Assembly (NCBI GenBank): GCA_018806985.1
Contig: JADANN010000398.1
Span: 267,501 to 331,500, forward strand
Reading direction: 5' to 3'
Length of the DNA: 64,000 bases
Origin: Angiostrongylus vasorum
Lineage: Eukaryota; Nematoda; Chromadorea; Rhabditida; Metastrongylidae
In this document: positions 32,646 through 51,094 of the stretch, in pieces
Numbering within the stretch: the stretch's first letter is position 1
Layout of the letters: every line of letters starts with the position of its first letter
Made by a program: the position numbers and the translations under genes
Notes under the pieces: generated by a model
Database searches by the model: none
Told to the model about the DNA's origin: nothing
Seen by the model: the letters and a program-made list of their open reading frames with translations, nothing else

Positions 32646-32934
32646 CAATTCCTCACTCCACTAATGTTTCAGTGAGGCAAGGTTACGTCTCAGATCTAGT
32701 TCCTGTACTGCAAATTATGTTCAACATTACCTTTTCCTTAACTTATGGGACTCTTAATGAATTGTCAGGTCATATTCATAGGATCGTACAATGTCTTAAG
32801 TATGACAGTCTTCAGTTCTCAGAATTCTGTCGAAGTACATCGTAACGAAGATGGCAACCGCATACTCCAAACGAATATTACCTTTAACTCATCTCTTCTA
32901 TTATTTTCTGCTACCTGTTCACAAGTCGATTCTC

Positions 32935-33065
32935 CCCGGAATCCTCAGGTAGCCGGGCCGGAGGGCTCCGAATTGGACTGCGCAGAGTGGTTTCCTCTCG
33001 GACAAGGCCGGTACCAATCTCCCGACCTCAAGGCAATGAGGGGGATTGGTGAGCTTAGGACATGA
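32935..33065 (-). repeat. SINE-A-like relic
   Basis: GGTACCAATCTCCCGACCTCA and GGGGATTGGTGAGCTTAGGA resemble the family body in reverse. The rest is unrecognisable. Confidence 0.35.
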
Positions 33066-33154
33066 TCGGACGAACACCGTGTTCGTGAAGACCAGTACCA
33101 CAACCACTGTGTTACCCACCCCCCAAATCACTACCTACCTCTTCACTAAACGAA

Positions 33155-33302
33155 CAAAGGGTAGAACTTTCGGCGCTAATCAAACAACTGTGGTATCAAT
33201 CTGCCGACGTCGGAGAGATGGAGAGCTTGGTGAGCTTGGGATGCGGGGATCGATCCCATATGTATTGCAGGGGCGCCTCTGACCACTGCACCTTACAAGT
33301 CT
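33155..33302 (-). repeat. SINE family A, internally deleted
   Basis: The reverse tail (GAACTTTCGGCGCTAATCAA) joins directly to TGTGGTATCAATCTGCCGAC; about 125 bases of body are missing. Box B (GGGGATCGATCCC) and part of box A remain. Confidence 0.75.
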
Positions 33303-33811
33303 TATTCGACCAAACTCATGGCCAATCATTGAGTTCATCAACAATAAATTTCTTGCAGAATAAGACAGTCAAAATTTGCACGCAATCTATCAATCGTTAG
33401 TGTATGTTTATTATAACGAAAGTAAGAGGATTTCTAGGTAAAAAGAAACTACTAAGGCGTAAAAATTTGCTCAAATAGTGACATCGGGAGACAAGCACAC
33501 TAACATGAAATGAATCCATCGGTTGACTTAGATTGTCTAAAATCATTAAGAAACAAATCTATCAACTTATGCAACATGTACAAATTAGGTCTGTACTATT
33601 TTCTATCTACAATTTCAAGAGCATATTTTGTTATACATTGGCACACTGAACGATTAAATGAGTGGAAGTGTTACGGGAAAAAGCTAGCGGTCGGTTTTAG
33701 TGTGTCGGAAAAGTAATGCCATATTATCATCGTTTACCACAGCAAACCTAACACAATGACCATGACCATGAGCACAATCCTTGTATAGCAAAAGCTCATA
33801 AGCGTTTTTGT

Positions 33812-40222
<6,411 letters not shown>

Positions 40223-40504
40223 ATCTTAACGTGAGCCATGTAATCCATATTTCTATCCCCACATTTCGCACGCTTTTGTTTAGAACGGACAATCAGCTGT
40301 TGAATGATACCTTCGAACTGATTCCCACTTTAAACCTAGCACATTTATATTGAACGATTATGAAATATAGCATCACAAGAGCCAATCAATAAAAACGAAG
40401 TTCGGATCAATAATCTGTCCAGAAAAAAAAGGATTTAGCTAAGATACGACTCGATACGAAGATGTAAACATCAGGTCGAGAATGCGAACAACTGTTGACC
40501 ATCG

Positions 40505-40590
40505 ACTCGGATCATAGGGTCTGATGAAGACGAAGACGTCGAAACGTTAGCCGAATAAAGACCGTATATCAACCTCGTATAAACTTATAA
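40505..40590 (+). mobile_element. Penelope-like terminal fragment with hammerhead-like core
   Basis: CTGATGA, one A, the stem GACG-AAGA-CGTC, then GAAACGTTAGCCGAATAA. The order CUGANGA, stem, GAAA is the conserved hammerhead ribozyme core that is known from Penelope-like elements. The helices I and III were not verified. Confidence 0.5.
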
Positions 40591-41033
40591 AAGAAAAAAA
40601 ATTTATATCGATTAGTCATACTATGGTTAAAGGAAAGTCGGTTTAGAAACACAAAAAATAGAGTTTTGATTAATAGTTCGTCTAGAAAGACGAGGCTTTA
40701 GTCAAGCGCTCGAAAGGGAGTGCGAGTCTTCACGAGCAGATCGATGAAAATGCAAAAAAGTCACACAAAAACAGCTTTAAGGCGCCTGAAAAGTGTGTAA
40801 TGTGGAGCACTGAATATTTTTTACATGGAACGATTAGGAAACTTCTAAATCCTCTTGAGCAAGGTTGCGTTATAAACTCTAAGCAGCTAGCAAGTAGTAA
40901 ACACTACTAAGCACTAAGGTCTAGGTGCCCTTAAGTGAACTACTTAATGTACTTAAGGTCTCCATTACTACTTATCAAGTTCATAATCGATTGTTATGCA
41001 AGTCGTTATCTAGATAAGGTCGTCTAGGTAAGT

Positions 41034-41124
41034 ATAATCGCTCCCTAACAGAAAATTAGACAGAAATGTCATCAAAACATAATCGCTCCCTAACAGAAAA
41101 TTGGATAGAAATGTCACCAAAACA
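41034..41124. repeat. 45-base tandem duplication, slightly diverged
   Basis: Two units beginning TAATCGCTCCCTAACAGAAA and differing at about three sites near their middle and end. Confidence 0.85.
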
Positions 41125-41468
41125 TCTCTGATAGGAAATGAAACTTCAAAGTTACCAGGTAGCGACAAACGTCTACGTAAAGCTAATCATCCGGGCAAAA
41201 CAAGAAGCAGAGCCGAATGGGCCGTCAGCGGTCATGCGCCGTCCGACACGCGATTTGCGCTAGCGCGGGCCCAGCTCGGCCGTTCCACGGTGCACACAAA
41301 CGCGGGTGCGAGGAACACCTGCCACTCGCTCGTGACGGGGCAGAGGCCAGTGTGGCATCTCGCGGAGAGCCTCGATTTCGCAATCGCGTGCCATTACCTT
41401 ACTCCCACCTGTGTTACTAGTTTCCCAGGTTTGTCCTCCATTTATCCTTGATCCGAGCAAAAGATGGA

Positions 41469-41741
41469 AGCGTGTGGCGCAGTGTTCATAGGCGCCCTGC
41501 AATACACACAGGATGGATTCCCGCGCTTCTGGTCCACCAAGGCTTCTATCGCTACGGGTTCTGCAAATTGGTACCAGATCTGTCTGGGAGGATAACGGCA
41601 CTGGCTCGATACATCGGTAGGCCACCGCGAGCCCTTGTAAAGGCCAGGATGATATCCATTCAATCACCTCCAAACGATGCGTAATGAAGTCGAATGCATC
41701 GCTCATCCCTAAGAGATTGATCAACGCCAAGAGCTTTATCA
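41469..41741 (+). repeat. SINE family A, near full length
   Basis: Head GCGTGTGGCGCAGTGTTCAT; box B worn (GGATGGATTCCCG); full body; tail GATTGATCAACGCCAAGAGC and TTTATC. Confidence 0.85.
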
Positions 41742-41756
41742 TTAGCCTTAGCGCCC

Positions 41757-41825
41757 AAGAGTGGTCCAGTGGGTTCTCCTCGCCTTAGGGATTCGTTGAG
41801 CACCAATTATCGGGTCGGTAACTCA
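41757..41825 (-). mobile_element. RTE 3' fragment, very short
   Basis: GGGATTCGTTGAGCACC and ATTATCGGGTCGGT match the RTE fragment at 26,730-26,805. Confidence 0.45.
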
Positions 41826-41889
41826 AAAGACCAACTTTCTATGAACTTCGGCATAAATAGTTGATATATTTATTTATTTGGTCTAAACT

Positions 41890-44192
41890 GATCTTCTTTA
41901 GCTGGTGCGAGGTTTGTATAGGTCTTCGTTGTCGTTGTCGTTGTTGTTGGTGTTGTTCGTCGATGGCTGACATTTCGGCGATTTCGCCTACCTCAGAGCC
42001 TGGACGTACTTAATGTAAGAACACTAATTATTCGGTGGGAAAAAAAAGGCCAAAGTATTAATGAAGATCAAACTTTTAAACAGACACTATACTGGACGGA
42101 AAGGCTACTCACTGTGACGTTACGAGTGGGACTGGCTCACACGTTGTTCACGTGGGGTCGCGAGCAAGACACACCCCGGGGTCAAAATATCATTTTGAAA
42201 TGGGGCGCCAGGTCACGTGTGATAGTGAGGCATTCGTCTTTTTCGGTTCATCTTTGGATTTTTGAAATTTATCCAAAACGCCTCAAGAGTCTTGCGCGTT
42301 GAAGTTTTCGACTCCTGCGCTAGGATCCGCCCAGTCACTTCAAAATCATCGCCATTGTGCTTTTGTGCAATATGCGTACCTTGAGGAGTGCTTTGATGAA
42401 TTTTAACTTTCCCACGTAGATGTACTTTATACGGACACAAAGTGGTCTACTGTTTCCCCAATGTATTCCTCACCGCATGCCTTACACGAGATCAAGTATA
42501 TTCTACCTAAAATCATGCAATCGCCGTCTCTCCCGTTAGGACAGATCATACGGTTTTCTGAAAATATTTCTAGACCACCTACGGTGCGCGTAACCAAATG
42601 GCACGCATGTAATGGAGTCATTCGATGTTACTTCACTTTATACCAACGTGTCGAATGACTCCGCAATGCAAGCCATTCTCAAGTTGCTCGTAGAGCACGA
42701 AAAGAAAATAAAAATGTACGGCTTGTCGATTGCGCGACTAATGACTCTCTTAAAACAGTGTCTTAGTTGTTCAATCTTCAGGTGGTCTGGAAACTATTTT
42801 TGCACAAATTAGAGGGTTGGCCATGGGACAGCGTTTAGCACCAAGCCTTGCCATCGCATCGTTTTCATGTCTAAGGTGGAAGCTCCAGTTCTCGACCACC
42901 GACCCTTACTCTACTGTCGATACATAGACGACTGCTTCATCGTCTGTTCCACACAAGAACAGATGGATGAGTGCTTTGAACTGTTAAACCGACAGTCATA
43001 TTATATAAAAATTTACACGAGAAAAAACTAACCGAAAACTGGCTTCCATTCTTGAACATCCAAATAAAGCTCTCAGAAAGTGGCCATGTAAAAGATGGTA
43101 TCGTAAGCCAATTAGTAAGAACATACTAGTTCACTACCTCTCCTCTCATCCTTCACACATGAAAAAAAGCACTTATCAAAAACATTTACCGTACGGCTAA
43201 AAATGTGTGCACAGGAGAAGAGGAAAGGAAGGGATCGCAAAACCTGGCACGAAAAATTGCCATTTCCAATGGCTACGACGTAGAAGCCACACGCGTTAGA
43301 CAAAAAACGAGGGTGGTTCCCCAAAATAATGTTTCGGACGTAAGTAAGATCCCTTTTAAGCCTCCCTTCATATCAAATGAAATAAGTTGCGCCATTAAGA
43401 GATGCTTAAGAAAAAAGTGGTCTTGAAAAATTATGTAACGATTACTGACATCCCACCCAATACCCTACGCCCGTCAGTTAGTTTCGCAACCGTCTCTATG
43501 ATCGTTTGTGCAGCTCAGAAAACTGTATGATCTGTCCTAACGGGAGAGACGGCGATTGCACGAGTTCAGGTATAATATACTTGATCTTATGTAACGCATG
43601 CGGGGGAGGAATATATTGGGGAAACGTGTAGACCACTTTGTCTCCGCATAAAAGAACATCTAGATGGGAAAGTTAAGATTCATCACAGCACTCCTCAAGG
43701 TACGCATATTGCACAAAAGCACAACGGCGATGATTTTGAAGTGACAGAGCGGATCCGAGCGCAGGAATCGAAAACATCAACACGCAAAACTCTTGAGGCG
43801 TTTTGGATAAATTTTAAACATCCAGGGATGAACCGGAAAGACGAATGCCTCACTATCACACGTGACCTGGCGCCCTATTTCAAAATGATGTTTTGACCCC
43901 GGGGTGTGTCTTGCTCGCGACCCCACGTGAACAACGTGGGGGCCAGTCCCACTCTGTAACGTCGCAGTGAGTAGCCTTTCTGTTCAGTACGGCGTCTGTT
44001 TAAAACCTTGATCTTCATTAATACTTCAGCTTTTCCACCGAATAATTAAAGTATTCTTATATAAAATACTTCCAGGCTCTGAGGTAGGCGAAATCGCCGA
44101 AATGTCAGCCATCGACGAACAACACCAACAACGACAACGACAACGAAGACCTATACCAACCTCGCACCAGCTAAAGAAGATCAGTTTATACG
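41890..44192 (+). mobile_element. Penelope-like element, palindromic copy with reverse transcriptase and GIY-YIG remnants
   Basis: The right part, on +, starts at 42,612 inside the reverse transcriptase (ESFDVTSLYTNVSNDSAMQA), continues with the RT palm, where GLAMGQRLAPS and YCRYIDDCFIV can be read across frameshifts, then a linker (KNVCTGEEERKGSQNLA region) and a GIY-YIG nuclease region at about 43,540-43,870 (CPNGRDGDC, ILLI-like, then KTLEAFWI). The left part (41,890 to about 42,600), on -, repeats the nuclease end and the terminal repeat: MICPNGRDGDCMILGRIYLI, then SCKACGEEYIGE. The GIY-YIG fold's Tyr and Gly in YIGET are kept in that arm. Both ends carry the same (GTT/GTC)n-rich terminal sequence, inverted. 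Stops and frameshifts make it inactive as it stands. Confidence 0.8.
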
Positions 44193-44229
44193 ATCATAAA
44201 AATAAATATAGAGTCGGTATTCTCATTGC

Positions 44230-44520
44230 TGTGCATTTGACATCTCGGCGAATCCGTCATTAACGGCCAAGCATAAACTAAGGCAGGAACTACCGTTGAT
44301 TTGAAATGGTGGGCATGGATTCGGGTGTTCTTTGCTCTGTTCACTACATCCTCGATGTTCCTGAGAGCTCCCCCAACCGCTAGTTAGTTTTCTTCTGTTC
44401 AACTTTGGAGCTAAGTCGATCAACATGTTGATTTTCCCGACCTAGATAAACGTCGCTGGAGCGTTTGGAGGTATTCGTTCCGTTGTGAATGGAAAATACT
44501 AAAACTATCTTCATTAGCAT
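44230..44520 (-). mobile_element. RTE fragment
   Basis: Matches the RTE fragment at 53,880-54,060 (TTTTCTTCTGTTCAACTTTG, GATTTTCCCGACCTAGATAA). It encodes the stretch between the RT and the C-terminal region, broken by frameshifts. Confidence 0.65.
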
Positions 44521-45483
44521 CCTGAGTTGAAAATCAGTCTTTTACTGATATTATATGGGATACGTTTAATACTAGAGCTCGATTCTCCCAGCCCGAAAGT
44601 CTTGTTAAGACTAAATTAAGAGCGGTAAAAACCACCAACCTAGTAACCACCAGCAATAAGGTCGGAAATCTACCTCAAATCTACAGAGGTAAGAGAATGC
44701 CTGCAGTGCTGATGTCAGAAAGTCCTGGCACTGCGGCCTCTAGACTGTAGGGAATGAAAATCCTGTCTAAGCGATTACCCTTGGGGAGAGCCATTTAGGT
44801 ATAAAACCCGTATTTGGTAAAATACTATTATCGACAACTGATGACGACTATAATCGGTTTGTAAAATACCTGTATGACAGTGGTGGGAAAGCCGAGAACG
44901 TGAAAGTAACCAATAAGTTGATATCACCGGAAACTCCAGCGTCTATAGCGTGTGGTTATTGCAAAAATCTCGCAAAACCACCTTTTTGTCCTCACAAGTG
45001 ATAAAACTCTTAATGGCAGAAGAGGAGCGCTATCGTTCGATGACGGTAGGGGTTGAAAGAGCATGTGCATTATCTACTGGGGCATAGAGAATTACCCAGC
45101 TAACAGCTTTGAAATACCCGCTCAAAATAATCTCGACACCCATGAGTATGGTCATCCACGAATTGCGCTATATCCTCTTCGACAGCTTTGTCCATTTGCG
45201 TACACACTGCTTCATCTCGGGCGGACAAGTCGCCGTAATAGTTCTTCTATCAAATGCCAGCGCTACTTAGCCGATAAAGTTTCGTACAGGTATTCAGTCT
45301 GGAAAGTACTACGTACTCGAATATCCCAAGAACATATTGACCATTGCATTAACACCCTTGCTTAGCATTTCATACGATACCTCTAAGAATGCATTGCTCC
45401 CAATAAAGGGCAGGCCAAAAGAATCTTGTTGCTGTTGCAAAAAAGAAGATCCTGCAACAACATGACATTCTCACACTAAAAAG
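44520..45483. other. Probable worn RTE sequence at 44,820-44,998; otherwise nothing recognised
   Basis: On + about 58 codons read DDDYNRFVKYLYDSGGKA and later KLISPETPAS, then a stop. This resembles the linker between endonuclease and RT in RTE elements. The flanking sequence has no clear frame. The 100-codon frame at 45,063-45,365 has no recognised motif. Confidence 0.35.
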
Positions 45484-45760
45484 CTAAAAGCTTTCGGCGC
45501 TGATCAATCCCCTGAGGGATGCGCCATGCAATCGACTTCATTAAGCATAGTTGGAGGTGACTGAATGCATATCTGGCCTTTCTTTACAATGACTCGCGGT
45601 GGCCTACCGATTTATCGAGCCAATGCTGCTATCCTCCAAAACAAGTCTGACACCAATTACACGACTCCGGAGGGATGAAAAGCTTGGTGAGTCTTGGGCG
45701 TGTGGATCGATCCCACGTGCATTGTAGGGCATCTCCGACCATTGCGCCTCACGCGCCCCT
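45484..45760 (-). repeat. SINE family A, near full length
   Basis: Reverse copy from CTTTCGGCGCTGATCAATCC to CATTGCGCCTCACGCGCCC. Box B (GGGATCGATCC) is intact on the minus strand. Confidence 0.85.
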
Positions 45761-45959
45761 ATTCACTTATTACCACTCGAAAAATGGTTCAACACCACTC
45801 TCGAAACAATCTCGTAGAAGCTGGAATGGGACAACATAAGAGTGGAAGTAGACAGATGCCACATACCCATATCTACTTTAGTGGTAACGTCGTTCTCATA
45901 ATACGAAGTATAAATAAGCGGATTAGCTTTATTTCGATGAGGTTTGCGAAACTCCTCAT

Positions 45960-46650
45960 CAGTAGGATTTCAAAGAAAAAGTCTTCATGAGTACCGGATC
46001 TGTTTCTAAAGCTCACATCCACGCCGAAGGAAGAAATATATTCTATTGCTCGTTTGTCAATGGATCGAGAAGTCAACATGATGAATGACTTCGTTCTGGA
46101 GCTGAGTAGGAGGATTTGGACAGCTTTCCGCGTTCAAAAAAGTATCGAAAATGTATATGACAAGTTGCAAAAGGTTTTCTGACCACACTTGCCACTGTAA
46201 TATTCTTCCTGTGCCGATGCTTGTTGCGAAAGCCTGGACACTTCCTAAGCAAGATTCGGCACCATTCGGCGTCATCGAACGCGCTATCGAATGCTGGTAC
46301 GAACATCCTGTTACACAAGCCAAGAAGGGCCATCTTACGTCGACCACATATGCGAATGTGCTGTGGTGTCAGGAAGCCAAGTTAACCCAACCCTGAACAT
46401 CTCTCAACAAGTCGTGGCATAACAGCCTTTAAAAGTAACGGAAGACCAACAACCCAATGGCACGACCTCTTAGAGGAGATCGTGGACGCAAAATGCTATA
46501 CTTGTCATATCCAAAAGAGAAAAACACTCCACTGAGTAACAACAGCACAGCACAGAGAGACAAACCACTAGCCCCCATTGGAACCACTCGATGAGCAATG
46601 GTAAGTCCGGTGATATTTGTGTCGCTTGACCCCAGCTAGCCAATTCGAAC
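45960..46650 (+). mobile_element. RTE 3' fragment
   Basis: On + REVNMMNDFVLELSRR is followed, in shifting frames, by VIERAIECWYEH and GRPTTQWHDLLEE, the usual order after the RT domain. Heavily mutated. It lies beyond the 3' end of the BuGZ gene. Confidence 0.75.
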
Positions 46651-46914
46651 AGTCACTTTATAGACGTAAGTAGAAGGATACTACACAACTTCTTCAGTGG
46701 ATTTCTCTGTTCTCAAAAAGACGTGTTCAACTTCACTGGGCACAGCTTACTATAGATAATTTAAAAAAACCACTATGGAAACAATATACATAAATGAAAT
46801 TTTTATTAAAACAGTTCAGATAGCAGAATGATCAATTAGAATAATGACGACGACTTCGTAGTAAATTCTTAGAAGAAAACACAACTAGGAAAATGTTGTT
46901 ATTCCACATGAGAT

Positions 46915-49900
46915 TTAATGATATTGGCCCCTGACAGAAATCATCATTGCCCGACGCTCTTCCTGTAAATTGAAAACTGTAACAGTTGAAAAACTATTTA
47001 ATCACACTTTTTAAAATCACGCTAAAATAGCACTTTTTTGGAGCTTTTGCACTACTGTACACCTATAGACCACTGTGACAATATCATCGTTCGCAGCTTA
47101 AAGCATTGTTTAACATTACCAATAATCCACATCACATCCATATCCAAGCCTGGCTAACCGCAGCCACAAAATAGAAAAAAAAACAAGACTTACTAAAGAC
47201 GTAGTTTGATGATCATCAGGATGAATAATACGCGTTTTTGCTCCCAATTTGTTCGCAACCGCTGCAGCAGAAGAGTTCAACACAGATGAATGAGTACCCT
47301 GTAAAAACGGTCTACTATTTTCAAACCTCGAAAGCAAGCAGCTATTTGTCATTACAAAATCTATAATTTTAAACTAAACCACAAACGGTCAGCCCTTTCA
47401 TATCTCGTAAACTTACAACTCCATTTCCATTATAAATTGCACCACCATAAGGATCCCCTGCTCCTCTTTCTGCACGTTCATCCGGACGACGATCAAAGCG
47501 AGACCCTAAAAGTGCAACTTGCAGAGGTTAGAATTAAAAAAAACACTACGCTGTCTCTGTTAAAGTTGTGCTCATAAGCTAACCTAATCCTCTGCCATAT
47601 TCATCATTTTGCGGTTGCATTTCTCTTGAGAAATCACGGCTGAGGTTATTGTCGTGTGATGGACCAACGCGACCGTTGAAATCAGGTCTAGAATGAGGGG
47701 CATGTGCATAACTATCAACTCGTTCCAGGTCGTCCCTGCTGTATTCGTTGGGAGCGGCAGTACGCGCTCCATATTCATCCCTCGAATTGGGAGGAACACC
47801 TCTGCTGTAATCATCTCTCTGATTTCTAAAATCGTTTTTGTGGACTCCTCGGTACTCATCAGAACCAAACCGATCTCCTACTCCCTCATAATCATATCCG
47901 TCTTCACGCGTGCCCCTGTTATAATCAGGAGCGCTCCTATAATCTGAATCATAGTCTCCTCTAGATTCGTCCCGTCCACTATCAGGCATTGGTCCAATTT
48001 TAGATGTCGGCAAAGGAGTTTGGTTTGAAGATGCAACCGACGATGTAGACATTGGCGGAGGAGCTGGCATTCCGAATGGAGGTACCGGGGGCATTCCCAT
48101 TCCAGGAGGCGGAGGCATAAAGGGTGGCATTCCGTGAATTCCTAAAAGTCCCTACATAAGAAAGTGAAATGCAATATACTTCTTATAACTATGAAAGAAA
48201 AGATAACGAACCATGAGGTACAATTGGTGGCATTCCTGGCATCATAGGAAATGGTGGAAAAGGTGGCATCCCAGACATCATTGGTGGCATTGTCGGCATT
48301 GGTCCAGGTGGCATAGGGGGAACGTCGTCCTTACGATCTCGTTTAGCCTCAGGTTCTTCATCTGCAACGGTAATATAGAGAAAACGGAAATTAACTCTCT
48401 CGAAATCTTTAACCATGCTCTACGACCTAGAAAGTTTCCACTCTTTCAAAATATTTGGTTGAAATAAGCAATTCCAAAATCCTACGCCTTTACCCAAGCG
48501 AACAACGGTGTTATCACTTTCTTAAACATTTCCGTAAACAACCAAACAAAACTCATTTTTCGCATATCATTGCCTAAGAGACATGCAATCATTCATCAAT
48601 AATGTCGTCCCATCTATCTTTGCATAATTAGTCCCATGCAAGCTATAAAAATTACGGACTCGTAAAAGTACAATTTGAGGAAAAGATGTTCAAAGTCAAC
48701 CAAAGACCCACAAGCCATTAAGGCCGAGGCGAAACACTAGGTAGTGTGCCAAGGATAGTTCAATCCAACTAAAAATACCAGGCTGCTCGGAAACTAATGT
48801 CGACTTTATAATCCCATTATTCATGTATAAGTGTTAACAACAGTATTTACTTTTCTAGTCCCGTACTGTAAGAAATCATTGCATAGCTCATGTTATGCAT
48901 TTTCCTTCCACATAGTTGAATTGTAGTGTAAACAGTGTTCTAACAGACCCTAAAACCCAGATTTTTCTAGAACTTCATTTTATATGACTCGTCTTCACAC
49001 CTGCTGTACAGATCCCAGAATTCACATCCATCATCCGTGAAGATCTTCCCACTTTTATGTGTCGCTTTGCCCGTTCCACGAGGATTTTCCTTCCATTGTG
49101 AATGTCGTAGAATACAAGTATCTCAACTGTTTCGAAGTACGGAAAGAAGATTTGAAAGCCAAGAAATCTCGACAAGTGGATGTTGCACAAATTGAATAAC
49201 AATCAAAGAAATCGCCGTTTCGAGGTGTCGTTGTTTTTTAGCAAAAACCAGAGTGACCGGAATGTCGCACTACCGATGCTGCAAAGGTTACACGAGCTAG
49301 ACCACCAAACTCTACCTAATCCATTATATTTGCCAGAACCTTCTTGTACCTACTGCTGCTTCGTCAAGTATCTCGACAATTCCGCGTGTCAGAAATACTT
49401 GAGAGACCAGTGGAGGCCAGAATTCCCCACAACAACCTCATCGCCTCCAGAAGAGCAGAATTTTAAGTAATCACTATAAATAATACTGTATCTCGTTGGC
49501 AAGTGTCTAGACTCAAATGGTTCTTATTTCGCCAAATTAAGTTTACTGAACAAACACATGCCGTTCTAAAAATACAAGCTAAAATCCGCCATTAATTCCC
49601 GAGCAACCTTCCATATCTCACGCTTGCACGTGCCCTATCCATGGCTGCATCATACCCGTGATGAAATAAACGCTTTGCTGAATCGATCAGAATCGACAGC
49701 GCCACGCCCGAAATGTCTCACCGGAATTATAATCCATGGTGGACGTTGGTATGGGTGATGGATGATCCGTGAACTTTTACGAAACAAAAAAGAAAGACAA
49801 ACCTCCTCTAGTTGTTCCGGGTGGTATACCCTGCATACCATAAATCTCCATCTGTGATGAATCCCTTCCGGGAACAGCACCCGGAATCTTGTCGATCGTT

Positions 49901-51047
49901 TCTTTGTGCACCTATGGTTAACATTCAGATACAAAATAACGCGAACTTACTGTTTTTCGGGGCTATCAGGAAAAACACGTGAAAAACGGACGAAAAAAAA
50001 AGCAAAAAAAAAAACAAATGAAACACCACTTTGACCCACAAGGTTTGGTTGGAATGTTCAAAATATCAGAAACTGAAATATTCAGAGAGAAAACGATTCA
50101 TAACGTTACCTGCATGCAGTGAATGGCTAGGCCTGGGCCACTGAACAACTTTTTATGGCATATGTGACATTTGAAGTGTTTTGCCTTCTGGTGTTGGATC
50201 AGAACTTTCTCATCGTCGAATTCTCGGTTGCAATACCTTGAAAGAAGCATCTGTTAAATCTTCGACATTAAAGGGTTAAATCACCTTCATCGAAAAAAAA
50301 AGGAACATGTTAGCAATAGGTGTTAAAGCAAATAGACAATATCAACGTAGACAAATCGAAAACACTGTCCGCTTTAGAACTTTTCACTCAAAAGTTCCAC
50401 CATGTTGAAGCTTCCATAACTCCTAATTTTTGGCAAGGTACTGACGTTTTTCAAAGTACTTGGGCACTTGAATGGGTAATCCTCAATAGTTGTGCGAGCC
50501 CCAGCATAATCTCTATTTCTTTTCGGGACTTTTGCTGGTTTAGCGAATGCGTTTCCCTGGAGTCCTGAGGTCAGCCAGAGCAAAGGCTGCCCCAGATCGT
50601 CACCATACGGGCAGTCGGCGTCCTTGTAGATCAGAGGGAGATTCGGTACTACGCCAGTAGTTTGATACCAGGATGGCAGTGGATCGTGATATTGGTTTAC
50701 TCTTAGCGGAGCTTCCTGATGGAAACGCCGGACTCCTTCTCAGCTTGGCAGACCCTGCGGGGGATGAATTCCCACACTGTGCATCGCAGTCCGACAACCA
50801 GGAACACCGACCAGCCACGAGGCAGTAAACTGTTGAGAGGTTTTCAAAGTAACGGATGTCAAATCCATAAAAATCATCTGTAATCAGAAAAAAAATGCCA
50901 AACAGTGAGTAACTCCGCGTTGTACTTCTCTCTTCAACAGTTAACTCTTTGCAGTGACAGCCACCTGCTATACATCTAAGTAAAGCACATATGAAAGCAT
51001 ACCCACCAACACCAAGGCTTTTCGATCTTCTTCTTCTTGCGACCCAT
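46915..51047 (-). CDS. BuGZ / ZNF207 homologue, spindle-assembly zinc-finger protein (8 exons)
   Basis: BuGZ binds and stabilises the checkpoint protein Bub3, promotes kinetochore attachment and spindle matrix assembly, and is nuclear in interphase. Exons in order: 51047-51007, 50236-50110, 49911-49803, 48361-48212, 48141-47584, 47505-47417, 47298-47194, 46962-46915; 408 codons, all joins in phase with GT-AG ends. The N-terminus ([20 protein letters not shown]) and the two C2H2 fingers (through LAIHCMQVH) are nearly diagnostic. A Met/Pro-rich low-complexity middle ([13 protein letters not shown]) follows, as in the family. Unlike vertebrate forms it then has a long Arg/Asp/Tyr-rich stretch (about 160 residues, [15 protein letters not shown]). 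The C-terminal GLEBS-like motif (RIIHPDD, then EERRA, residues about 381-398) is split by the last intron, and the protein stops 15 residues into the last exon. Intron 1 carries a family B element. Confidence 0.93.
49110..49560 (+). mobile_element. Mariner transposon relic, internally deleted
   Basis: On + the pieces read [14 protein letters not shown] (linker region), [10 protein letters not shown], later [26 protein letters not shown], and SRWQ near the end, in mariner transposase order with the middle missing. It lies in intron 3 of the BuGZ gene, about 150-300 bases from exon 3. Confidence 0.7.
50453..50838 (-). repeat. Family B non-autonomous retroelement in BuGZ intron 1
   Basis: 3' end block worn (TACTTGGGCACTTGAATGGG on +). 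The interior CCAGCATAATCTCTATTTC, GATCAGAGGGAGATTCGG and GCATCGCAGTCCGACA blocks match 15,421-15,807. Confidence 0.75.
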
Positions 51048-51081
51048 TCAGAATGCGGCTTAGAACTCCACAAATTCCTTC

Positions 51082-51092
51082 CTGAAAATATG
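51082..51092 (-). promoter_or_regulatory. Possible 5' splice-in site (cis or SL) of the BuGZ gene
   Basis: On the minus strand ATATTTTCAG lies 34 bases before the ATG. It could be an SL acceptor or the end of a 5' UTR intron. Confidence 0.4.
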
Positions 51093-51094
51093 AC

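Larger units (their letters stand above)
40223..41468. other. Upstream flank of the MDR gene; no gene seen
   Basis: Contains a Penelope terminal block at 40,510-40,590, a 45-base tandem repeat at 41,034-41,124 and a GC-rich patch at 41,205-41,400. Frames of 116 and 67 codons over the GC-rich patch overlap in two phases and are not supported. Confidence 0.45.

Noticed and set aside
42114..43426. Short frames that look like separate small genes
   Set aside because: They are pieces of one broken Penelope-like element, with reverse transcriptase and GIY-YIG motifs in frameshifted order.
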